From: JAXGTD01 sp040775095
Lineage (GTDB): Bacteria > Pseudomonadota > Gammaproteobacteria > Chromatiales > Chromatiaceae
Length of the DNA stretch: 22,465 nucleotides
NCBI GenBank assembly: GCA_040775095.1
Contig: JAXGTD010000061.1
Span: forward strand, 1 to 22,465
Direction of reading: 5' to 3'
The notes beneath the pieces are model-generated. The model had not been told where the DNA came from. It saw only the letters and a program-made list of their open reading frames with translations, and did not search any database. This document shows, piece by piece, positions 14,525 through 22,354 of the stretch; positions within the stretch are counted from its first letter, which is position 1; every line of letters starts with the position of its first letter. The position numbers were made by a program, and so were the translations under genes.

Positions 14525-15223
14525 CTAGGGCAGATCGAACAGAAGGACTTCCGCTTCGTCGGCGCCGTCGATCCGAACCCGGCTCTCGCCGGTGATCTGG
14601 GCCCCGTCACCGCTGTTCATCTCGACGGCATTCACGCGCGCCCGACCGCGGGCGATCTGCACGTATGCCTGGCGTCCAGGCGCGATCTCGTGCTCGACTG
14701 CCTGGTCCGTGTCGAGCAGCGCGGTATACAGAAAGGCATCCTGCTGCGCGTCGATGGAGTTGTCGCGCCCGTCCGGCGAGACCAGCAGCGCGAGCCGACC
14801 GCGCCGATCCTTGGCCGGGAAATGACGTTGCGCGTACCCGGGCTGCACCCCTGTGCGATTCGGTGTCAGCCAGATCTGCAGCAGGTGCACGGCCTGGGCG
14901 TCGGAGGGATTGTACTCGCTGTGCCGCACGCCGCGACCGGCGCTCATGCGTTGCACGTCGCCGGGCCGGATGATGGATCCGTTGCCCATGCTGTCTTTGT
15001 GCTCCAGGGCGCCGGAGAGCACGTAGGTCACGATCTCCATATCCTTGTGGGCGTGGGTTGGGAACCCGCCTCCGGGTGCGATGCGGTCATCATTGATGAC
15101 CCGCAGATTGGACACGCCCATGTGCTGGGGATCGTAATAATCGCCAAAAGAGAAGCTATGGAAGCTATCCAGCCAGCCAAGGTTGGCGTGGCCACGTTCG
15201 GATGCCTTGCGAAGTCTGAGCAT
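14525..15223 (-). CDS. Pirin family protein (YhhW-like bicupin)
   Basis: The 232-aa product is a full-length pirin of the E. coli YhhW type, a bicupin with a single metal site; YhhW has quercetin 2,3-dioxygenase activity in vitro. The four metal ligands fall at the same residue numbers as in YhhW: H57 and H59 (PTHAHKDME), H101 and E103 (HSEYN). The N-terminus FHSFSFGDYYDPQHMG (21-36) is also diagnostic. The C-terminal cupin (about 150-232) lacks an obvious metal site, as is usual. The physiological substrate is unknown. A 12-bp palindrome GTGAGGCCTCAC (15228-15239) lies just before the start codon and includes a possible Shine-Dalgarno GAGG. It is followed on the same strand by the CDGSH gene. 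Confidence 0.93.
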   Translation of the reverse strand: MLRLRKASERGHANLGWLDSFHSFSFGDYYDPQHMGVSNLRVINDDRIAPGGGFPTHAHKDMEIVTYVLSGALEHKDSMGNGSIIRPGDVQRMSAGRGVRHSEYNPSDAQAVHLLQIWLTPNRTGVQPGYAQRHFPAKDRRGRLALLVSPDGRDNSIDAQQDAFLYTALLDTDQAVEHEIAPGRQAYVQIARGRARVNAVEMNSGDGAQITGESRVRIDGADEAEVLLFDLP

Positions 15224-15395
15224 GCTCGTGAGGCCTCACCGGTGTTCGGTTGCCTGTACATGGCATCATCCCGGCGTGCTTTCCAGCCGCCAGTCCTTTA
15301 TCGGATGCGTTGACCATGATCGCCCGTGGAGACATGCGCCCCCAACTCGAAACCGCCAATGCGTGCGTCGCGAGGCAAGAAACGACGCTCTCGCG

Positions 15396-16508
15396 CTAGC
15401 CCGGGGGCAGTGCCTCGCCGGGTTGGCGTGCCACCCGTGTGGATGTCCCGCCGTGGGCCGCCCGCAGGGCCTGGGCCAACTGGTGAACCGTCATCGCATA
15501 GTAGGTGCTGTTGTTGTATCGGGTGATAACGAAGAAATTATCGAGGCCGAACCAGTATTCGTAGCCGCCAGCGGCATCGAGCTCGAGCAGGCTCACGCGC
15601 TGGTCGTCGCTCAGGGCGATCGTTGGTGTGAGCCCCCGTTGTTTGAGCTCGCCGACCCGATAGCTGCTCTTGAATCCGGTCTCCATGCCGCGCGGTACCG
15701 CGGCTCGGGCGGAGGCCCGGGCGGCCACCGGCTGGCCGGGTTGCCAGCCGTTGCCTGCAAAATAGTTGGCGACGCTACCGATGGCGTCTTGTGGATCCCA
15801 CAGATCCCGATGTCCGCTGTTGTCGAAGTCCACGGCGTAGCTGTGGTAGCTCGAGGGCATGAACTGCCCGAGCCCCATGGCACCGGCAAATGATCCGACT
15901 GGCTGCATCGGATCGAAGCCCTCTCGTTGCGCCATGATGAGGTACTGCTCGAGCTCGTCGCTGAAATAGGCCGAGCGGCGGGGGTAGTCGAAGGCCAGCG
16001 TGCTCAGGGCGTCGATGATGCGGTGCTTGCCCATGTAGCCGCCCCAGTGGGTCTCGATGCCGAGGATGGCAACGATGTACTCGGGCGGCACGCCATAGCG
16101 TTGGGCGGCGCGGTTTAGCGTCTGTTCGTGCCGGTTCCAGAACGCGAGGCCGTTGGCGAGATTGGCGCTGGTGATGTGCTTGGCGCGGTAACGGCTCCAG
16201 GCCCCGGTCGGGCCGGAGGACGGCCGCCACTGCCGGTTCATGTATTCCAGGATCCAGGGGTCGCGGCGCACCCGCGAGAATACGTGCTCAAGCTCGTCGC
16301 GGCTGAATCCCTGCCCCTCCATGCGCTGGATGAAGCGTGCGACGTCGGCGCGGCCGGCGTAGTCCCCCGTGATGGTCCCCGATGAGGCCAAACGCAGACC
16401 CGTGGCAGCGCCACCCGCGTCCGCCGTCGACGGCCTTTTCGCATCGGAGCTGCAACCGACTGTCTGCAGGCCGCCGATGAGCAGGAGCAGGCATAGGAGC
16501 GCGGGCAT
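15396..16508 (-). CDS. mltB: Lytic murein transglycosylase B
   Basis: The 370-aa product cleaves the MurNAc-GlcNAc bond of peptidoglycan, forming 1,6-anhydro-MurNAc, at the inner face of the outer membrane or in the periplasm. The catalytic glutamate is E152 in AILGIETHWGGYMG, and the family block GAMGLGQFMPSSY is at 209-221. A further block, YRVGELKQRGL, lies near 277-287. The N-terminus has a hydrophobic stretch (3-13) and a cysteine at 19 in LQTVGC. This may be a lipobox but has T rather than L/V/I at -3, so lipidation is less certain than export. GGGGGAC precedes the ATG by about 6 nt. The gene lies 70 bp downstream of ridA on the same strand. Confidence 0.93.
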   Translation of the reverse strand: MPALLCLLLLIGGLQTVGCSSDAKRPSTADAGGAATGLRLASSGTITGDYAGRADVARFIQRMEGQGFSRDELEHVFSRVRRDPWILEYMNRQWRPSSGPTGAWSRYRAKHITSANLANGLAFWNRHEQTLNRAAQRYGVPPEYIVAILGIETHWGGYMGKHRIIDALSTLAFDYPRRSAYFSDELEQYLIMAQREGFDPMQPVGSFAGAMGLGQFMPSSYHSYAVDFDNSGHRDLWDPQDAIGSVANYFAGNGWQPGQPVAARASARAAVPRGMETGFKSSYRVGELKQRGLTPTIALSDDQRVSLLELDAAGGYEYWFGLDNFFVITRYNNSTYYAMTVHQLAQALRAAHGGTSTRVARQPGEALPPG

Positions 16509-16578
16509 CGAGAAGTCCCCCTATAGGTATTGTTTCGTCCATGGTAGCCGGTGGTGACAGTGTTGTCGTCAACTGCCC

Positions 16579-16968
16579 TCACTCATCGCCGAGCACCATC
16601 ACCGCGTCCATCTCCACCAGTGCGCCCTTGGGCAGTGCCGCGACGCCAATGGCGGCACGGGCCGGATAGGGCTCGTTGAAATACTCGGACATGACCTGGT
16701 TCACCAGTGGGAAATGACTCAGATCGGTCAGGAACACGTTGAGCTTGACCAGGTGCTCCATTCCTCCACCCGCGGCGCGGGCGACCGCCTGCAGGTTGTT
16801 GAACGTCTGGCGGATCTGTGCCTCCACATCGCCGTCAACCAGTGCCATGCTCGCTGGCACCAAAGGGATCTGTCCGGACAGATACACCGTGTCGCCGACC
16901 TGCACCGCCTGGGAATAGGTGCCGATGGCATCGGGGGCCTGATCCGTGTGGATGACTCGCTTGGGCAT
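16579..16968 (-). CDS. ridA: RidA reactive enamine/imine deaminase
   Basis: RidA hydrolyses reactive enamine/imine intermediates (for example 2-aminoacrylate) released by PLP enzymes and so protects other PLP enzymes, potentially including the GlyA encoded here. The 129-aa product has the usual length. The key arginine is R104 in YPARAAIGVAALP, with E120 in VEMDAV nearby. Other family marks are TYSQAVQVGDTVYLSGQIP (17-35) and QTFNNLQAV (54-62). GGAGG lies upstream of the ATG. A good sigma-70-type promoter is visible upstream at 17010-17038. The protein forms cytosolic trimers in characterised relatives. Confidence 0.96.
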   Translation of the reverse strand: MPKRVIHTDQAPDAIGTYSQAVQVGDTVYLSGQIPLVPASMALVDGDVEAQIRQTFNNLQAVARAAGGGMEHLVKLNVFLTDLSHFPLVNQVMSEYFNEPYPARAAIGVAALPKGALVEMDAVMVLGDE

Positions 16969-17009
16969 CGCCTCGCCTCCGTTTGTGGTCGCATGTTGGA
17001 ACGCCGCCC

Positions 17010-17038
17010 AAGATAGGTAAGCGGGCCGATGCGGTCAA
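17010..17038 (-). promoter_or_regulatory. ridA: Sigma-70-type promoter for ridA
   Basis: Read on the minus strand, TTGACC (17038-17033) and TATCTT (17015-17010) are separated by 17 nt, the optimal spacing. Transcription would start near 17003, leaving a leader of about 35 nt before the ridA ATG at 16968. This is the best-spaced promoter in the window. Confidence 0.6.
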
Positions 17039-17124
17039 TGCGTGCTCAGGCACGGGGCTTACCGCTCCCTGGGCGACGGCGGAAATGACCGCGCCGGCGT
17101 CGACCCCGCGAACCGGCGATCACC

Positions 17125-17185
17125 CGGGGGCGGAAGACGGCTCCGGACCCGCTGCTGACCGCCCCCGTTGACATCCGGGGTCCGG
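17125..17185 (+). repeat. Two interlocked inverted repeats upstream of pyc
   Basis: Stem 1 pairs CGGGGGCGG (17125-17133) with CCGCCCCCG (17159-17167). Stem 2 pairs CCGGACCC (17143-17150) with GGGTCCGG (17178-17185). Both are exact. The left arm of stem 2 lies in the loop of stem 1, so as RNA they could form a pseudoknot or be mutually exclusive. Confidence 0.5.
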
Positions 17186-17282
17186 CTCACCTGGGGCAAC
17201 CCTTGCCCAATGCCCGCCGTCGTGGGCGGCGTGACGGCGCCCTGAACGGCGTATTACCGGGCGCGCATTCGGGCCCCGGGGC

Positions 17283-17291
17283 TGCTATGCT
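17283..17291 (+). promoter_or_regulatory. pyc: Weak extended -10 candidate for pyc
   Basis: TGCTATGCT provides TGn plus a 4/6 match to TATAAT about 54 nt before the pyc start. No matching -35 is seen. Confidence 0.3.
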
Positions 17292-17344
17292 TCCGGTTCG
17301 ATTGCTGCGCTGCAACATTGCCGATTCTGGGGGACTCGCGGACG

Positions 17345-20300
17345 ATGTCACTGAAGCCGTTCAAAAAACTGTTGGTCGCGAATCGCAGCGAGATCGCCAT
17401 TCGCGTCTTTCGCGCCTCCGCTGAGCTGGGCATCCGCACGGTGGCGATCTTCGCCGAGGAGGACCGCCTGTCGATGCATCGGTTCAAGGCGGACGAGTCC
17501 TACGAGCTCGACCGTTCCAAAGGGCCTGTCGGTGCCTACCTGGATATCCCCGGCATCATCGGGATCGCGGTGGAGCAGGGCGTCGATGCGATCCACCCCG
17601 GCTACGGCTTTCTATCCGAGAACCCGGCCTTTGCGCGCGCCTGCGCGGACCACGGAATCGCCTTCGTCGGCCCGCGTGCCGAGCTGTTGGCGATGATGGG
17701 AGACAAGACCGCCGCCCGCGGACTCGCGCGCAGGGCCGGTGTCCCGACGCTCCCCGGTACCGATGAGCCGGTGGAGGATCGCGATGCGGCGCTCGCGCTG
17801 GCCGCGGAGATCGGCTTTCCGTTGATCATCAAGGCCGCCCACGGTGGCGGTGGGCGCGGCATGCGGGTCGTGCGCGATGCCAACATGCTGCCCAAGCAGC
17901 TGGATGAGGCGAGCACCGAGGCGCGCAACGCCTTCGGTAACGGGGCGGTGTTCCTCGAACGCTATATCGAGCAGGCGCGCCACATCGAGGTCCAGATCCT
18001 GGGGGATCACCACGGCAACGTCGTCCACCTGCACGAGCGCGACTGCTCGGTGCAGCGCCGCCACCAGAAGGTCATCGAGGTTGCACCGGCGCTCGGTCTC
18101 GACGATGCGCTCCGCACCGCGCTGTGCGATGCCGCGGTGCGGCTGGCCCGGGAGATCGGATACGACAACGCCGGCACCGTCGAGTACCTCCTCGACGCCG
18201 AGCGCGGCGACTGGTTCTTCATCGAGATGAACCCGCGGATTCAGGTCGAGCACACGGTGACCGAGGAGATCACCAACATCGATCTGGTGCGCTCGCAGAT
18301 CCTGGTCGCGGCCGGCAAGGCCCTGCACGGACCGCAGCTGCGTATCCCGTCCCAGCCCGAGATTCCGCGGGTCGGTCACGCCATTCAGTGCCGGATCACC
18401 ACCGAGGACCCGGAGAACCACTTCGCGCCAGACATCGGCCGCATCCTGACATACCGCTCGCCGGCCGGCTGTGGGATCCGACTCGATGCCGCGATCGCGA
18501 CCAACGGTGCGCTGGTGTCGCCGTACTACGATTCGCTCTTGGTGAAGCTGACCGTGCGCTCGCTGGACTGGGAGAACGCGCTCGAGCGCATGGATCGGTC
18601 GTTGCGGGAGTTCCGGATCCGTGGTGTGAAGACCAACATCCCGTTCCTCGAGAACCTGATCCTGGACCCAAGATTCCGCGCCGGCACCGCGACGACCGGG
18701 CTGATCGACGCAACGCCGGCGCTGTTTGAGCTGAAGCCGCGGCGCGATCGCGCGACCAGGCTGCTGAGCTATCTGGGCGACGTGACGGTGAATGGGAATC
18801 CGCAGGTGAAGGGCTACCGGCCCAACGCCGTGCTGCCCGAGGCACGGGTCCCGGCCTATGATCATGGCGAGCCGCCAGCGCCTGGTACGCGGCAGATCCT
18901 GTTGGAGCGTGGGCCGAAGGGCCTTGCCGACTGGGCGCTGGCGCAGGAGCGCCTGTTGGTCACCGACACGACGCTGCGCGACGCGCACCAGTCGCTGCTC
19001 GCGACCCGGCTACGCACCGACGACATGTTGAAGATCGCCGGTGCCATCGCCCACCAGGCGCCGGGCCTGTTCTCACTGGAGATGTGGGGCGGTGCAACCT
19101 TCGATACCGCGATGCGGTTCCTGTATGAGGACCCCTGGGCACGCCTGATGCAGCTGCGCGAGCGTGTGCCGAACATCTGCTTCCAGATGTTGTTGCGGGG
19201 TGCCAACGCGGTGGGCTATTCCAACTACCCGGACAACGTCGTCAAGCGATTCGTCGGACACGCGGTCGAGCGTGGCATGGACATCTTCCGGATCTTCGAC
19301 AGCCTGAACTATGTGCCGAATCTGTTGCCGGCGATGGAGGCGGTGCTCAACGACGGGCGGGCAGTGTGCGAGGCGGCCGTCTGTTATACCGGCAACCTCC
19401 TCGACCCGCGGCGCCACAAATACGACCTGGCCTACTACGTCGACATGGCTAAGGAACTGGAACGGGCCGGTGCGCACTTCCTCGCGATCAAGGACATGGC
19501 GGGGCTGTTGCGGCCCTATGCCGCAGAGCTGCTGTTCCGTGCGCTGAAGGCCGAGATCGGCATCCCGATCCACTTCCACACCCATGACACCTCGGGACTC
19601 AATGCCGCCTCGGTGTTGCGCGCGGTCGATGCCGGCGTGGACGTGGCCGATGGTGCGCTCTCCGGGATGTCCGGCTCGACCTCGCAGCCAAACCTGAACG
19701 CGATGATCGCGGCGCTGGAATTCACGCCGCGCGATACCGGTGTCGCGCGTGCGCCGCTCGATGCCATGTCGCACTATTGGGAGCGGGTGCGCACCTACTA
19801 CAAGCCCTTCGACACCAGCGCCCCCCACGGCACCGCCGAGATCTACCTGCACGAGCTGCCGGGTGGGCAGTTCACCAACCTGAAGGAACAGGCCGCGGCG
19901 ATGGGGCTGGCCGATCGCTGGGGGGAGGTCGCACAGACCTATGCCGATGTGAACCAACTCCTCGGCGACATCGTCAAAGTGACGCCCAGCTCGAAGGTGG
20001 TCGGCGATATGGCGATCTTCCTGGTTACCCGTGGCATTCGCGCCCAGGACGTGCTGAATCTGGCGCCGGGCGCGGTGCCGTTTCCGGAATCGGTCGTGGA
20101 CATGCTCGCCGGCGGGCTCGGTCAGCCCAAGGGCGGCTGGCCGCGGGCGCTGCAGCACATCGTGCTCAACGGACGCCCGGCGATCGCGGACCGGCCGGGT
20201 CTGCACGCCGAGCCGGTGGACTTCGAGGCGCTGCGCGCGAAGCTCGCCGGGAAGATCGGCCGCGAGCCCAGCGATGACGACATCCTGTCCTACCTGATGT

Positions 20301-20800
20301 ACCCACAGGTCTTCCTGGACTACGACAAGGCGCGGGGCACCTATGACGACCTGTCGGTGCTGCCGACGCCGGCCTTCTTTTACGGGCTGCAGACAGAGGA
20401 AGAGATCGCCTGCGAGATCGAGCCGGGCAAGACCCTGTTCATCAAGCTGGTGCACGTCGCCGACGTGGACCGCCATGGCAAGCGTGCGGTGACCTTCGAG
20501 CTCAACGGCGTGCCGCGCACCATCGAGGTGGTGGACCGCGGCGTCGTTGTCGACGATCAGGGTCGGCCCAAGGCCGACCCGGACGATCCACGCGAGGTTG
20601 GCGCACCGATCCCCGGCAAGATCTCCCAGGTCGACGTGACGGTCGGCCATCTGGTGAAGAAGGGCGATCCGCTGTTCACCTTGGAGGCGATGAAGATGTA
20701 CACCTCCGTCATCGCCCCGTTGGCGGGCCTGGTGCACAGCATCGAGGTTGCCGAGGGTGATGTCGTCGAGGTCAAGGACCTGCTGTTGGTGCTGCGCTGA
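17345..20800 (+). CDS. pyc: Pyruvate carboxylase, single-chain
   Basis: The enzyme makes oxaloacetate from pyruvate, bicarbonate and ATP and so replenishes the TCA cycle. The 1151-aa chain carries all functions. The biotin carboxylase domain (about 5-455) has the glycine-rich ATP loop AAHGGGGRGMRVV, the HERDCSVQRRHQKVIE block and EMNPRIQVEHTVTE. The carboxyltransferase domain (about 533-810) starts at D541 in TDTTLRDAHQSLLATR, with the carbamylated-lysine candidate K716 (IKDMAGLL) and metal-site histidines H745 and H747 (HFHTHDTSG). The PYC/OADA conserved region follows, and the biotinyl domain ends the chain with the biotin lysine K1117 in LEAMKMYTS. The ATG at 17345 is preferred over the TTG nine codons upstream because the protein then starts like its homologues; GGGGGA lies 11 nt upstream. 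It converges on a small minus-strand gene. Confidence 0.97.
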   Translation: MSLKPFKKLLVANRSEIAIRVFRASAELGIRTVAIFAEEDRLSMHRFKADESYELDRSKGPVGAYLDIPGIIGIAVEQGVDAIHPGYGFLSENPAFARACADHGIAFVGPRAELLAMMGDKTAARGLARRAGVPTLPGTDEPVEDRDAALALAAEIGFPLIIKAAHGGGGRGMRVVRDANMLPKQLDEASTEARNAFGNGAVFLERYIEQARHIEVQILGDHHGNVVHLHERDCSVQRRHQKVIEVAPALGLDDALRTALCDAAVRLAREIGYDNAGTVEYLLDAERGDWFFIEMNPRIQVEHTVTEEITNIDLVRSQILVAAGKALHGPQLRIPSQPEIPRVGHAIQCRITTEDPENHFAPDIGRILTYRSPAGCGIRLDAAIATNGALVSPYYDSLLVKLTVRSLDWENALERMDRSLREFRIRGVKTNIPFLENLILDPRFRAGTATTGLIDATPALFELKPRRDRATRLLSYLGDVTVNGNPQVKGYRPNAVLPEARVPAYDHGEPPAPGTRQILLERGPKGLADWALAQERLLVTDTTLRDAHQSLLATRLRTDDMLKIAGAIAHQAPGLFSLEMWGGATFDTAMRFLYEDPWARLMQLRERVPNICFQMLLRGANAVGYSNYPDNVVKRFVGHAVERGMDIFRIFDSLNYVPNLLPAMEAVLNDGRAVCEAAVCYTGNLLDPRRHKYDLAYYVDMAKELERAGAHFLAIKDMAGLLRPYAAELLFRALKAEIGIPIHFHTHDTSGLNAASVLRAVDAGVDVADGALSGMSGSTSQPNLNAMIAALEFTPRDTGVARAPLDAMSHYWERVRTYYKPFDTSAPHGTAEIYLHELPGGQFTNLKEQAAAMGLADRWGEVAQTYADVNQLLGDIVKVTPSSKVVGDMAIFLVTRGIRAQDVLNLAPGAVPFPESVVDMLAGGLGQPKGGWPRALQHIVLNGRPAIADRPGLHAEPVDFEALRAKLAGKIGREPSDDDILSYLMYPQVFLDYDKARGTYDDLSVLPTPAFFYGLQTEEEIACEIEPGKTLFIKLVHVADVDRHGKRAVTFELNGVPRTIEVVDRGVVVDDQGRPKADPDDPREVGAPIPGKISQVDVTVGHLVKKGDPLFTLEAMKMYTSVIAPLAGLVHSIEVAEGDVVEVKDLLLVLR

Positions 20801-20805
20801 CCCCG

Positions 20806-20830
20806 GCGATGCCCGGCAAGCGGGCGTCGC
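20806..20830 (+). terminator. Hairpin between convergent pyc and the hypothetical gene
   Basis: GCGATGCCCG (20806-20815) pairs with CGGGCGTCGC (20821-20830), ten pairs including one G-U, around the 5-nt loop GCAAG. It starts 5 nt after the pyc stop, and the following sequence is moderately T-rich. It is a reasonable terminator without a proper T-run. Confidence 0.5.
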
Positions 20831-20861
20831 TGTCCGATGCGTGTCTCTCTGGTATGGGGTA

Positions 20862-21308
20862 CTAGCGGAACAGGCGTTGCCACCAGTGCCGCCGACCCCG
20901 CGGTGGTGGCCGTGCCGCGGGCAGGTCGATGGGTGGCAGCTGGCTCATGATCCAGCCGGGCAGCGGCGGGTTGTCACTGAAGCCGCAGACCACGCCAAGA
21001 TTGTTTGGATCATAGATCTTGATGAAGGTGGGCGCCCGCGGGTCGTCGGCGTAGACGATCCCGCAGTAGTCCTCCTGATGCTCCTTGCGCAGCAGCTGGT
21101 CCAGCTCGGCGACGAACTGCCGGACCTGTTGCGCATGGGCGGGTGCGGTGGGTGGTGGTTCGCCCACCGCGTACAGATACCAGCCGTCGGCGGCGTGCTC
21201 ACGCACCCGCGCCCACAGCTCATCGAGCTGATGCCAGCGCAGTGCCGAGGTGAAGCTGCCGCGAAAGGCGGCGCTGAATGGATCGGGTGGGGCGGTTGCA
21301 GGCTTCAT
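20862..21308 (-). CDS. Conserved hypothetical protein, about 148 aa
   Basis: No function is assigned. The 148-aa product has codon use and composition like real genes. It contains a helical N-terminal half (SALRWHQLDELWARVREHAADGWYLY, about 21-46), a central conserved-looking core with a single cysteine pair (DYCGIVYADD at 80-89 and LGVVCGF at 104-110) and FIKIYDPNNLG (95-105), then a proline-rich, arginine-rich tail ending WWQRLFR. No signal peptide or membrane helix is seen. The ATG at 21308 is chosen for GGGAGA 5 nt upstream; the frame is open 11 codons further to 21341. It is divergent from purC, separated by 99 bp, and ends facing pyc. I recall similar proteins of this layout in other proteobacteria, but that is memory rather than a search. 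Confidence 0.78.
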   Translation of the reverse strand: MKPATAPPDPFSAAFRGSFTSALRWHQLDELWARVREHAADGWYLYAVGEPPPTAPAHAQQVRQFVAELDQLLRKEHQEDYCGIVYADDPRAPTFIKIYDPNNLGVVCGFSDNPPLPGWIMSQLPPIDLPAARPPPRGRRHWWQRLFR

Positions 21309-21332
21309 GGCTGTCTCCCAACGCGGGCGCTT

Positions 21333-21361
21333 GTTGGCCACCGGGCCAACGCTGGTATAGT
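21333..21361 (+). promoter_or_regulatory. purC: purC promoter with overlapping palindrome
   Basis: TATAGT (21356-21361) preceded by TGG forms an extended -10. TTGGCC (21334-21339) can serve as -35 with a 16-nt spacer. A perfect inverted repeat, GTTGGCC (21333-21339) with GGCCAAC (21344-21350) around ACCG, covers the -35 and part of the spacer. This is the position expected of a repressor operator. It does not resemble the E. coli PurR box. The adjacent divergent gene could share it. Confidence 0.55.
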
Positions 21362-21407
21362 CTCATCAACATCCATCCCTGTCAGGATCCAGACGACCTG
21401 GTCACCT

Positions 21408-22298
21408 ATGTCAGCGCTCTACGAATCCAATCTGGCGCACCTTGAGCTGATCCACCGCGGCAAGGTGCGCGACATCTACGCCCTGGACGCGGAGCACATG
21501 CTGGTGGTCGCCAGTGATCGGCTCTCGGCCTTCGATGTCGTGTTGCCGCAGCCGATCCCTGGCAAGGGCGAGGTGCTGACGCGGGTGTCGAATTTCTGGT
21601 TCGCCCGGACCGCGCACCTGGTACCGAACCACCTCACCGATATCCCCGTCGCGGCCGTCGTCACCGATCCCGACGAGCAACGCCAGCTCGGTGAGCGCGC
21701 CATCGTCGTGCGCCGCCTCAAACCGCTGCCGGTGGAGGCCATCGTGCGCGGTTATCTGATCGGCTCCGGCTGGAAGGACTACCAGCGTGCCGGCGCCGTG
21801 TGCGGCATCGCGCTGCCAAAGGGGCTGCGCCAGGCCGACCGGCTGCCCGAGCCGATCTACACGCCGTCAACCAAGGCCGCACTCGGCGCGCATGACGAGA
21901 ACGTCGATTTTGGCCATACGGTGGACCTGCTCGGCGCGGAGCTGGCCGCCCGGGTGCGAGCTGTCAGCATGGGAATCTATCGCGAATGTGCGGCCTACGC
22001 GCTGGAGTGCGGCATCATCATCGCCGATACCAAGTTCGAGCTCGGTCTGGACGCCGAGGGGCGCCTACACCTGATCGACGAGGTGCTGACGCCGGACTCG
22101 TCGCGCTTCTGGCCTGCCGATCGCTACCAGCCCGGCACCAGCCCACCGAGCTTCGACAAGCAGTACGTGCGTGACTACCTGGAGACGCTGGATTGGGACA
22201 AGACCCCGCCCGGCCCCGAGTTACCGCAGGACATCATCGACCAGACCGCGGCGAGGTACGCTGAGGCGGAGCGGCGCCTGACCGGGCGGACGGGCTGA
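21408..22298 (+). CDS. purC: SAICAR synthase (phosphoribosylaminoimidazole-succinocarboxamide synthase)
   Basis: PurC ligates aspartate to CAIR using ATP in de novo purine synthesis. The 296-aa product belongs to the longer, yeast-Ade1-like version found in many proteobacteria rather than the roughly 237-aa E. coli type. Family motifs are RGKVRDIY (17-24), SDRLSAFDVVL (36-46) and PGKG (51-54), followed by VEAIVRGYLIGSGWKDY, DTKFELG and the IDEVLTPDSSRFW block near residue 220. The ATG at 21408 gives the typical N-terminus, although no strong Shine-Dalgarno is visible; the frame is open much further upstream but runs over the divergent gene and is not coding there. A promoter with an overlapping palindrome lies about 50 nt upstream. 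Confidence 0.97.
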   Translation: MSALYESNLAHLELIHRGKVRDIYALDAEHMLVVASDRLSAFDVVLPQPIPGKGEVLTRVSNFWFARTAHLVPNHLTDIPVAAVVTDPDEQRQLGERAIVVRRLKPLPVEAIVRGYLIGSGWKDYQRAGAVCGIALPKGLRQADRLPEPIYTPSTKAALGAHDENVDFGHTVDLLGAELAARVRAVSMGIYRECAAYALECGIIIADTKFELGLDAEGRLHLIDEVLTPDSSRFWPADRYQPGTSPPSFDKQYVRDYLETLDWDKTPPGPELPQDIIDQTAARYAEAERRLTGRTG

Positions 22299-22324
22299 TC
22301 CCGACCCGGCGTACCCGGCTGCCA

Positions 22325-22347
22325 CGCCAGGCCGGGCAGGCCTGGCG
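22325..22347 (+). terminator. Hairpin after purC
   Basis: CGCCAGGCC (22325-22333) pairs exactly with GGCCTGGCG (22339-22347) around GGGCA. It starts 26 nt after the purC stop but is followed by CCCGGGG rather than Ts. It may be a terminator of the no-T type or a palindrome bordering the adjacent repeat array. Confidence 0.5.
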
Positions 22348-22354
22348 CCCGGGG

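Larger units (their letters stand above)
16969..17344. other. Divergent intergenic region between ridA and pyc
   Basis: No gene is seen. It contains the ridA promoter candidate (minus strand, 17010-17038), two interlocked inverted repeats (17125-17185), and a weak extended -10 (17283-17291) ahead of pyc. Confidence 0.55.

Noticed and set aside
15165..15359. Small minus-strand gene between mltB and pirin
   Set aside because: The 64-codon frame overlaps the pirin start, lacks a ribosome site and has no recognisable sequence.
19073..20737. 554-codon minus-strand frame opposite pyc
   Set aside because: Histidine/arginine/valine-rich antisense shadow of the carboxyltransferase and biotinyl domains.
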